From contig NZ_CALHHT010000110.1 in NCBI RefSeq assembly GCF_938031315.1, positions 1-12,299 of the forward strand: 12,299 nt of DNA. Reading direction: 5' to 3'. Positions 7,404 through 12,299 of the stretch are shown here, piece by piece. Position numbers and translations under genes: made by a program. The notes under the pieces are model-generated. The model made no database searches and was not told where the DNA came from. It saw only the letters and a list, made by a program, of their open reading frames with translations. Origin of the DNA: an uncultured Campylobacter sp. (GTDB taxonomy: Bacteria; Campylobacterota; Campylobacteria; Campylobacterales; Campylobacteraceae). Numbering within the stretch: the first letter of the stretch is position 1; every line of letters starts with the position of its first letter.

Positions 7404-7423
7404 TAAAATTTCATAAAATTTTA
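7404..7423. repeat. Perfect 8-bp inverted repeat (AT hairpin)
   Basis: TAAAATTT at 7404-7411 and AAATTTTA at 7416-7423 form a perfect 8-bp stem with a CATA loop. Being pure A/T it is thermodynamically weak as RNA. Confidence 0.4.
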
Positions 7424-7438
7424 TAGCGGCAAAACACG

Positions 7439-7456
7439 GCGCCCAAATAAGGGCGC
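7439..7456. terminator. GC hairpin, possible weak terminator of the hydrolase gene
   Basis: GCGCCC (7439-7444), loop AAATAA, GGGCGC (7451-7456): a perfect 6-bp all-GC stem, the strongest hairpin in this gap. The bases after it are AATTTC, not a good U tract, so rho-independent termination is doubtful. It is about 125 bp past the hydrolase stop. Confidence 0.3.
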
Positions 7457-7570
7457 AATTTCAAATCAAAATTTACGCACCGTTAGCTGCAAATATAAAG
7501 CCGGTCTCGTTGGCGCTAAATTCTTTCTAGCCCAGCTATGCCGTAAATTTAAAGATAAAATTTGCGCCCG

Positions 7571-7620
7571 ATCGCGACGCTATGCGTTTTAGTCGCGATA
7601 AAATTCTGTGAAATTTTATC
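7571..7620. repeat. Two overlapping, mutually exclusive hairpins
   Basis: Stem A pairs ATCGCGAC (7571-7578) with GTCGCGAT (7592-7599), 8 bp perfect with a 13-nt loop. Stem B pairs GATAAAATT (7597-7605) with AATTTTATC (7612-7620), 9 bp perfect with a 6-nt loop. They share the GAT at 7597-7599, so full stems cannot both form. Confidence 0.45.
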
Positions 7621-7675
7621 TCAGCAGCCGTTTATAAATTTCAAGTCTAAATTTTATATTTACGCCCTGACGACG

Positions 7676-7750
7676 CCGTATTTTAGCCGCGTAGAATTCT
7701 GCTGCATAAAATCCTGCCTAACAAAATTCTGCTGCGTAGATTTCAATTCA
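7676..7750. repeat. Degenerate 15-bp tandem repeat
   Basis: Five phase-locked 15-mers, at 7676, 7691, 7706, 7721 and 7736. The best pair, GTAGAATTCTGCTGC (7691) and ACAAAATTCTGCTGC (7721), shares AATTCTGCTGC exactly 30 bp apart; the unit between them is ATAAAATCCTGCCTA. The outer units are more diverged. No function known. Confidence 0.45.
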
Positions 7751-7827
7751 CCGCGCTCAAATTTTATCTGCCGCTCTGAAATTTATCCCGCCCGCTGCGC
7801 TTTACCCAAATTTATATTTAGTTGTTG

Positions 7828-7833
7828 TAAAAT
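7828..7833 (+). promoter_or_regulatory. Possible -10 box for the TRIC-argD-rsmD operon
   Basis: TAAAAT preceded by TTG, with an AT-rich TTTATATTTAG stretch upstream. It lies 33 bp before the ATG at 7866. It is the best -10 match in the 100 bp upstream of the operon, but weaker than the two promoters near 3000. Confidence 0.35.
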
Positions 7834-7865
7834 GCGTTTTTAAAAGGATTTTAGCGGTTTGTGAT

Positions 7866-8483
7866 ATGAGTATTTTAGAGTTTACGGAGTGCGTAGGCAT
7901 CGCTTCGGCGGCGCTTAGCGGGTTTTTATTCGGCGTAAAGAAGGGCTGCGATTGGCTTGGGATCTTTATCGCGGCGTTTTTGACTGCGCTTGGCGGCGGG
8001 ATCATGCGCGACACCTTGGTAAGTCGCGAGATCTACTCGTTCACGCACTACGCGCCCGTAACCATCGTGCTTGCGGTAAGCGCCGTAGCCATTTTTGCCA
8101 AGCTTTACGAAAACCGCGATTTGGAGGGTAAATTTTTATTTATTCTAACCGATGCGATCGACGTCGTAAGCTTTTCGATAGTCGGGGCGATGGTTGCGCT
8201 AAGCTACAATCATAACGTTTTCGGCGTGGTGCTGATCGCGTTTTGCAACGGCGTGGGCGGCGGCATCTTGCGCGATGTCCTGCTGAACGAAGTGCCGTGG
8301 TTTTTACATACGGGGCTTTATGGCACGATAAGCATGGGCGTGGGCTTGATATATTTCGTGCTTGATGGATTGGGACTTGGCGGCGTAGTTTCGGTGCTTA
8401 TTTTGCTGGTTTTAGGGGTTGCGTTTCGCATGGTGGCTTATTACAAATCTTGGCATCTGCCTAAAGTGGAGTACAAACAATGA
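7866..8483 (+). CDS. TRIC / UPF0126 family membrane protein (YicG/YadS type)
   Basis: 205 residues, full length, with about seven hydrophobic segments. It is built as two tandem copies of the same three-helix unit, each ending a helix with the signature GGGIMRD (43-49) or GGGILRD (131-137), diagnostic of the bacterial TRIC / UPF0126 family. Prokaryotic TRIC proteins form trimeric potassium-permeable channels; some members are annotated as glycine transporters, and the sequence alone does not say which role applies here. The ATG at 7866 fits the family N-terminus (LSGFLFGVKKG starts at residue 17), but its ribosome site is poor: AAGGA at 7844-7848 is 17 bases away. The stop overlaps the argD start (ATGA). 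Confidence 0.87.
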   Translation: MSILEFTECVGIASAALSGFLFGVKKGCDWLGIFIAAFLTALGGGIMRDTLVSREIYSFTHYAPVTIVLAVSAVAIFAKLYENRDLEGKFLFILTDAIDVVSFSIVGAMVALSYNHNVFGVVLIAFCNGVGGGILRDVLLNEVPWFLHTGLYGTISMGVGLIYFVLDGLGLGGVVSVLILLVLGVAFRMVAYYKSWHLPKVEYKQ

Positions 8484-9649
8484 ACTATTTGATGGATAAT
8501 TTCGCGCGCGTAAACGTGGCGCTGGTAAGAGGCGAGGGCTCGGTAGTCTATGACGAAGCGGGCAAGGACTACGTGGATTTCGGCGCGGGCATCGGCGTAA
8601 ACTGCCTGGGGCACGCAAATGAGATCGTGCTGGAAGCGATCGGCACGCAAGCCGCGCAGATCATCCACGGCTCGAATATCTATAGAATTCTGCCTCAAGA
8701 AGCCCTGGCTCAAAAGATTAGCGAGCTTTTGGGGTATCGCAGCTACGCCGTGTTTTGTAACTCTGGCGCGGAGGCGAACGAAGCGGCGATCAAAATGGCG
8801 CGTAAATACGGCACAGTAAACTTCCCTAATAAGAAATTTGAAATTCTAACTCTGCGAAATTCCTTCCACGGCCGCACGCTAGCGACGCTGCAAGCTACCG
8901 GGCAGGAAAAATTTCATCCGGAAATTTTTGCGCCCTATATGCCCGGATTTAAATTTTTCGACGATATCGAGGATATCATCGCGCATATCGATGAAAACAG
9001 CGTCGCCGTGATGATCGAGCTAGTCCAGGGCGAGGGCGGTATCAAGCCTCTGGATAAGGCGAGCGTGCAAAGGCTGGCGGCGGTTTTGAAAGAGAAAAAG
9101 CTGCTTTTGATCACCGATGAGGTGCAGTGCGGCGTATATCGCACGGGCGAGTTCGCGACGTCGCAAATTTACGGCATCCGCCCCGACATCATCACCTTTG
9201 CCAAAGGTCTTGCGGGCGGCGTGCCGATCGGCGCGTGCGTGGCGCAGCAAAACATTTTCGCTCCGGGCGAGCACGGCAGCACCTTCGGCGGTAACTTTTT
9301 GGCGACCTCTACGGCGCTTGCGGTGCTTTCGCAGCTTCAGTTTTTAAAAGCGAGCGGCAAGCTTGATAAGACTATAAAAAGATTTATCAAAAAACTAGAC
9401 GGGCTCGCCGCAGACTATCCTAGCCTGATCGAAAAGCGCGTGGGGCTCGGTCTGATGCAAGGCCTCGTGCTGCGCGATGAAAAAAATCTGGGCGAGATCT
9501 TTAACAAAGCCCTGCAAAACGGACTTTTGATCCTAAAATCCGGCAAGCGCACCCTTAGATTTTTGCCTGCGCTAAATATCAAAAAATCGGAGATCAAAGA
9601 GGGCTTTGCGCGCCTACGCAAGAGCCTGGACGAGATAGTGCGGGCGTGA
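8480..9649 (+). CDS. argD: Acetylornithine aminotransferase (class III, PLP)
   Basis: 389 residues, normal length. It carries out the acetylornithine / N-acetylglutamate semialdehyde transamination step of arginine synthesis in the cytoplasm, and in many bacteria also acts on succinyl-diaminopimelate in lysine synthesis. Class III motifs: NSGAEANEAAIKMAR (94-108), the FHGRT loop (129-133), D213 in LITDEVQCG contacting the PLP ring, and the Schiff-base lysine K242 in TFAKGLAGGVPIGA, followed by HGSTFGGN (265-272). The VQCGVYRTG variant replaces the commoner GxGRTG, a harmless-looking change. ATG at 8480 has GGAG at 8468-8471 and overlaps the TRIC stop by 4 bp. No other arg gene is in the window. 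Another class III aminotransferase is possible, but the length and motifs favour ArgD. Confidence 0.92.
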   Translation: MNYLMDNFARVNVALVRGEGSVVYDEAGKDYVDFGAGIGVNCLGHANEIVLEAIGTQAAQIIHGSNIYRILPQEALAQKISELLGYRSYAVFCNSGAEANEAAIKMARKYGTVNFPNKKFEILTLRNSFHGRTLATLQATGQEKFHPEIFAPYMPGFKFFDDIEDIIAHIDENSVAVMIELVQGEGGIKPLDKASVQRLAAVLKEKKLLLITDEVQCGVYRTGEFATSQIYGIRPDIITFAKGLAGGVPIGACVAQQNIFAPGEHGSTFGGNFLATSTALAVLSQLQFLKASGKLDKTIKRFIKKLDGLAADYPSLIEKRVGLGLMQGLVLRDEKNLGEIFNKALQNGLLILKSGKRTLRFLPALNIKKSEIKEGFARLRKSLDEIVRA

Positions 9650-10737
9650 AATTTAGTGATTTTTTTGAGAGTTGGCTAAACGAGAGATACTACGCAAATG
9701 CCGCTAAAATCGGCAAGAGCGGCGATTTTTACACTGCCGTGAGCGTAGGAAGCTTCTTCGGTATCTGCATCGCGCGCGAAATTTTACGCCTAAGCGCGGA
9801 TTTTTGCGCGGCGCAAGAGTTAAGCCTAGACGCGGCGGCGAACCCAGATAGGTCGCGGCAAAACCTTGCGGCGAGCGAGTTAAATTTAGACGCTGCGCCT
9901 GCAAAAAAGCCGCAAAAGAGCGCCAAAATCGCTATCGTAGAGATCGGCTCGCACGACGGGCGGCTGCTTTGCGACATAGCGCAAGCGATCTTTACGCTGG
10001 GCGGTGCGGCGGCGCTTGATAAATTTAGCTTTGCGATTATCGAGCCGCACGAGCGCCTGCGCGAGTTACAGCGAGCGAGCTTTGCAGAGAGCTTCGGTGA
10101 TGAAATCGCGCTAAAGCACTTTGCGAGCGTACACGAGGCGAAATTTAAAGATGCGATCTTTGTGGCAAACGAGCTTTTCGACGCCTTTAAATGCGAGGCG
10201 GTGGACGGCGAAAATATGCTTTTTATAGAGAGCGGTGCGGCAAAATTTGCCCCCATAAAAGAACGCGAAATTTTGACCCTCGCGCGCAGATTCGGCATCT
10301 CGCGCGGCGAAATCCCAGTCGGATATTTTCGCTTCGCCCGCGAAATTTGCGCTAGCGCGCAGCGGTTTTATTTCATAGTCTTCGATTACGGACAGATGGG
10401 CGCTAGCGGCGATTTTAGCCTACGGATCTACCGAAACCATGAGGTTTTCAGCTTCTTTGAGGTGCAAAACTTAAGCGATTTTTACGGCAAGAGCGATCTT
10501 ACTTACGACGTAAATTTTGAAATTTTACGTGCTGCGTTTGAGGACGCAGGTGCCGTGACGACGGATTTCAAAAGACAGATCGCGGCTCTCATAGATTTCG
10601 GCGCGGTCCAGCTTTTAGAGCTTTTTATGCAAAAAAGCGGCGAGAAGGGCTATCATAACGCGCTTTTGCAGTTTAATCACCTGCGCGCGGAGTTTGGCGA
10701 GAAGTTTAAGATGATAAAATTTAAAAAGGGGCTTTGA
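9646..10737 (+). CDS. MidA/NDUFAF7-type SAM-dependent methyltransferase with small insert
   Basis: 363 residues. It starts with the family hallmark: MKFSDFFESWLNERYYAN, then KIGKSGDFYTAVSVGSFFG (21-39). The SAM-binding strand-loop is AIVEIGSHDGRLLCDI (96-111). Further conserved points are NELFDAF (175-181), FIVFDYG (243-249) and SDLTYDVNF (283-291). Eukaryotic NDUFAF7 methylates an arginine of a complex I subunit; the bacterial substrate is unknown to me, though Campylobacter does have a complex I-like enzyme. Residues 55-92 are a low-complexity insert between the first helix and the SAM-binding strand, with a duplicated EL(S/N)LDAA unit. The start is GTG at 9646, overlapping the argD stop by 4 bp; no later start preserves the family N-terminus. 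The TGA (10735-10737) overlaps the next ATG by one base. Confidence 0.85.
   Translation: MKFSDFFESWLNERYYANAAKIGKSGDFYTAVSVGSFFGICIAREILRLSADFCAAQELSLDAAANPDRSRQNLAASELNLDAAPAKKPQKSAKIAIVEIGSHDGRLLCDIAQAIFTLGGAAALDKFSFAIIEPHERLRELQRASFAESFGDEIALKHFASVHEAKFKDAIFVANELFDAFKCEAVDGENMLFIESGAAKFAPIKEREILTLARRFGISRGEIPVGYFRFAREICASAQRFYFIVFDYGQMGASGDFSLRIYRNHEVFSFFEVQNLSDFYGKSDLTYDVNFEILRAAFEDAGAVTTDFKRQIAALIDFGAVQLLELFMQKSGEKGYHNALLQFNHLRAEFGEKFKMIKFKKGL
9808..9921 (+). repeat. Low-complexity insert with 60-bp-spaced duplication in the MidA-type gene
   Basis: Residues 55-92. Two related 30-bp blocks at 9811-9840 and 9871-9900 match at 21 of 30 positions and are exactly 60 bp apart; each encodes EL(S/N)LDAA. 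The rest is Ala, Asn, Arg, Gln and Lys. Bacterial members normally go almost directly from the first helix to the SAM-binding strand. Confidence 0.55.
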
Positions 10738-11063
10738 TGAAAGCTTTTATCGATTGCGACTGCGAAATTTTGCAAAAGACGCTGGAGTTGTTTTTAAAAG
10801 ATCATGCCGCAAGTGCGCAGGATTGCGACTTTGTGATAAGCGACGAGCCGCAAAGCTCGACAAAACCGCTATTTTTGATCGGCGAGGACGGAGATTTGAC
10901 GCTCCCATTTTCAAAGAATACTTTGCTATCGAAGCTAGAGGATTTCCAAGGTTCGCTAAAGCAGGATTTTAGCGAATGCGACGCGGCGGAAGAGGAAATT
11001 TGCGCACTATTTGATGAGTTTAAGGCAAGAATCATCGAAATTTTAAGAAGGCAAAATGGCTAA
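10737..11063 (+). CDS. Small acidic protein, function unknown, receiver-like N-terminus
   Basis: 108 residues from the ATG at 10737 (an in-frame TTG one codon earlier is less likely; the AAAGGGG at 10724-10730 is well placed for the ATG). I do not recognise it. It starts with a short strand and acidic turn (MKAFIDCDCE), an amphipathic helix (ILQKTLELFLKDH), a second strand (CDFVISDE, 30-37), a third (KPLFLIG, 43-49), then LTLPFSKNTLLSKLEDF (54-70). This order loosely resembles a shortened response-regulator receiver, the last part looking like the KPF-helix end but with Leu in place of the conserved Lys. The C-terminal 35 residues are a charged helix. It overlaps MidA by 1 bp and rsmD by 8 bp, so it is almost certainly a real, co-translated gene. 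Confidence 0.75.
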   Translation: MKAFIDCDCEILQKTLELFLKDHAASAQDCDFVISDEPQSSTKPLFLIGEDGDLTLPFSKNTLLSKLEDFQGSLKQDFSECDAAEEEICALFDEFKARIIEILRRQNG

Positions 11064-12299
11064 ATTGTCTAAGCTCGGCGGCACGCTCTTTACGCAAATT
11101 TCAAGCGGCATTTATAGGGGCAAAAAGCTCGCTCTGCCCGCGCTTTCGAGCACGCGCAGCACGAAAAGCATCGTAAAAGGCTCGTTTTTTGATACGTGGC
11201 GAGCGCAGTTGCGCGGCACGGTGTTTATCGAGTGCTTCGGCGGCAGCGGTGCGATGGCGCTTGAAGCGCTAAGCAACGGCGCAAAAAACGTTTATGCGAT
11301 CGAAAAAGACGCTGCCGCGCATAAGATAATGCGGAAAAATTTCGAGCTTTTCGGGCTCGGCGCAAATGCGATTTTGGGCGATTGCTTCGAGCGACTACCC
11401 GAAATTTTGCACGAGCTGCAAGCGGATATGAACGGATGCTCGGGCGCGAAATTGCCAAATTTAAGCGGCAAAAATTTCAAAAACCGTGCCGATGGCGCCG
11501 TCTGCTGCGAAAATTTAGGCGGCGAGAAAGAGGGTTGTCGCAAAACTTTCAATAGCGTAGAGCAGGGCGAGGACGGATACCGCGCCGCGCAAAGCGTAGA
11601 AGCGGAAGGCGCCGCGCAAAGCGGCGTAAAAAATTTAGCTAAATGCGGCACGCGAAGCGGTATATCGGACAGCGCGCAAAATGGCGCGCAAAGCGGCACA
11701 AATGGTGATTACGCAGGCGATGAGAGCTTTGGCGGTTGTGCCCAGATTGGCGATTATGCGAGCGCTTCTAGTATAAAATACCGCATGAATTTGCTAGCCA
11801 CGGACGCCGCGAGCTTTAGCGAAAAGTTTGACGATAACTTCGCTTCGCAATACGACGCTAGCGACGCCGAGACCGCTAATTGCAACTTAAATTTAAGCTC
11901 AAAATGCGGCGAAAGTTCTAATTTTGACGCAAGCCCAGGTGTGGGCTTTAAAGAGAAAGAAAGCTTAAATTTAGGCGAAAATTTTGGCGCTAGCTGCGGA
12001 GAAAATTTACATTCAAGCATAAATTTAACCCACGATTCAAGAAAAAATTCTAATGAGAATTCTGACGGCAATTTTGGCGCTAGCTACGAAGAAAATTCGC
12101 GTCCAAACGCGAATTTAATGCATGATTCAAGAAAAAATTTCGCCGCTAATTCCCGCGAAAATTTTGCCTGCGGTTTAGGCAAAAGTGCTGCCGCAAACGG
12201 TTTAGGCGAATGCTCTGCCGTAAATTCAAGCGAAAGCCATACCGCAAATTCCATAGAAAATTCCATCTCCGATCCCGCGCGCAGAGTGTTTGTATATCT
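11056..12299 (+). CDS. rsmD: 16S rRNA (guanine-N2) methyltransferase RsmD with very long internal insert, 3' end missing
   Basis: Open for 414 codons to the window edge. Residues 10-121 are RsmD: FTQISSGIYRGKKLALP, then STRSTKSIVKGSFFDTW (31-47), SAM motif I FIECFGGSGAMALEAL (57-72), AIEKD (81-85) and GDCFERLPEIL (108-118). RsmD methylates G966 of 16S rRNA in the 30S subunit. Where the next strand and DPPF/Y motif should follow within a few tens of residues, there are instead about 280 low-complexity residues (about 123-405). The frame then ends in DPARRVFVY (406-414), which looks like the strand leading into DPPF/Y just beyond the edge. The usual length is 180-200 residues. The ATG has AAGAAGG at 11045-11051 and overlaps the upstream gene by 8 bp. 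The identity of the first part is sure; whether the enzyme is active is not. Confidence 0.85.
   Translation, partial: MAKLSKLGGTLFTQISSGIYRGKKLALPALSSTRSTKSIVKGSFFDTWRAQLRGTVFIECFGGSGAMALEALSNGAKNVYAIEKDAAAHKIMRKNFELFGLGANAILGDCFERLPEILHELQADMNGCSGAKLPNLSGKNFKNRADGAVCCENLGGEKEGCRKTFNSVEQGEDGYRAAQSVEAEGAAQSGVKNLAKCGTRSGISDSAQNGAQSGTNGDYAGDESFGGCAQIGDYASASSIKYRMNLLATDAASFSEKFDDNFASQYDASDAETANCNLNLSSKCGESSNFDASPGVGFKEKESLNLGENFGASCGENLHSSINLTHDSRKNSNENSDGNFGASYEENSRPNANLMHDSRKNFAANSRENFACGLGKSAAANGLGECSAVNSSESHTANSIENSISDPARRVFVY
11584..11694 (+). repeat. AQSG-coding short repeats in the first half of the rsmD insert
   Basis: GCGCAAAGC occurs at 11587, 11614 and 11686, with a related GCGCAAAAT at 11674. 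The first two are part of a 12-bp identical word (GCCGCGCAAAGC) 27 bp apart. All are in the same reading phase and encode AQS or AQN. Confidence 0.5.
11971..12150 (+). repeat. 90-bp tandem repeat in the rsmD insert
   Basis: Copy 1 (11971-12060) and copy 2 (12061-12150) match at about 65 of 90 positions without gaps. ATTTTGGCGCTAGCT is shared at 11981 and 12071, and GATTCAAGAAAAAATT at 12034 and 12124. Each copy encodes NFGAS, EN, NL and HDSRKN in the same order (residues 306-335 and 336-365). A third, mostly diverged copy begins at 12151 (ATTTTG at 12161, again 90 bp on). An upstream partial match, ATTTTGACGCAAGC, lies at 11921, 60 bp before copy 1's equivalent. Confidence 0.75.

Larger units (their letters stand above)
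7315..7865. other. Intergenic region rich in hairpins and short repeats
   Basis: About 550 bp between the hydrolase and the TRIC-like gene. It is full of AATTTTA and AGAATTC words arranged as inverted repeats (7339-7391 imperfect, 7404-7423, 7439-7456, 7571-7599, 7597-7620) and a degenerate 15-bp tandem repeat (7676-7750). A promoter for the downstream operon probably lies near 7828. A 93-codon cysteine-rich frame (7562-7843) crosses it but shows no coding support. No tRNA or known riboswitch is seen. Confidence 0.6.
11422..12270 (+). other. Low-complexity in-frame insert in rsmD (about residues 123-405)
   Basis: About 283 codons rich in Asn, Ser, Gly, Ala, Glu and Asp, with 11 scattered Cys and no long hydrophobic run, so probably disordered. 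There is no in-frame stop, although an unselected stretch this long would be expected to hold many. The first half is rich in AAQSG-like units, the second in GENFGAS- and DSRKN-like units. No known domain is recognised. Confidence 0.7.

Noticed and set aside
7562..7843. 93-codon cysteine-rich frame on the plus strand in the hairpin-rich gap
   Set aside because: TTG start without a convincing ribosome site, codon use unlike the neighbours, no recognisable motif, and it simply reads through AT hairpins and the 15-bp repeat. Treated as noncoding.
7315..7865. Insertion-sequence remnant or attachment site
   Set aside because: Inverted repeats are short and mutually different, with no transposase fragment in any frame and no target-site duplication.
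11292..11699. Minus-strand 135-codon frame over the rsmD core
   Set aside because: It overlaps conserved RsmD motifs in the sense frame; a shadow of a real gene.
11754..12266. Minus-strand frame opposite the rsmD insert, open except for one stop at 12084-12086, with KFSPKFKLSFSL-like repeats
   Set aside because: It is the antisense of the repetitive GAA/AAT/TTA codons; no ribosome site or homology, and the plus frame is continuous with a certain rsmD start.
11056..12299. rsmD as a frameshifted pseudogene or a fusion to an unrelated gene
   Set aside because: The frame is unbroken for 414 codons, no start or ribosome site marks a second gene, and RsmD-like sequence seems to resume at the end. 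It cannot be fully excluded because the 3' end is missing.

Overview
The window looks like a chromosomal segment of a Campylobacterota species, most likely a Campylobacter of intermediate GC content (the gracilis/rectus/showae type). Grounds: dense AAATTT/AATTTTA runs, the gene families present, and a glcD / PgbA-like / M23 peptidase (Pgp3/Csd3) arrangement that I recall from Campylobacter jejuni. The genus is an inference; no rRNA or other marker is present.

Layout. 1-185: 3' end of a Sel1/Hcp-type cysteine-containing repeat protein. 186-828: about 640 bp without a convincing gene, holding a palindrome, A-rich degenerate short repeats and one doubtful 24-codon ORF. 829-2932 (minus): a two-gene operon, a secreted PgbA-like protein followed by a GlcD-type FAD oxidase. 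2933-3070: divergent promoter region. 3071-6200 (plus): M23 peptidoglycan peptidase, MgtE magnesium channel and an NUDT14-like Nudix hydrolase, tightly packed and closed by a good intrinsic terminator at 6203-6237. 6268-7314: a membrane-anchored alpha/beta hydrolase. 7315-7865: about 550 bp of hairpin-rich, short-repeat-rich noncoding DNA. 7866 to the right edge (plus): five overlapping, probably translationally coupled genes: a TRIC/UPF0126 membrane protein, argD, a MidA-type methyltransferase, a small acidic protein of unknown function, and rsmD, which runs off the edge.

The genes are mostly housekeeping: envelope shaping (Pgp3), Mg2+ uptake (MgtE), nucleotide-sugar clean-up (Nudix), arginine synthesis (ArgD) and methylation (MidA, RsmD). 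I see no mobile element, CRISPR array, phage gene or RNA gene.

The most unusual feature is a set of in-frame, low-complexity inserts in conserved enzymes. RsmD, normally about 180-200 residues, carries roughly 280 extra residues rich in Asn, Ser, Gly, Ala and Glu inside its catalytic domain, between the end of the SAM-binding half and the strand expected to precede the DPPF/Y motif; this region has 90-bp phased repeats. The MidA-type protein has a shorter insert with a 60-bp-spaced duplication, and the alpha/beta hydrolase has a 75-residue insert with 30-bp-spaced units. A noncoding 15/30-bp repeat lies in the 7315-7865 gap. Together these suggest a genome-wide process of short tandem expansion that tolerates, or is selected to keep, open reading frames.
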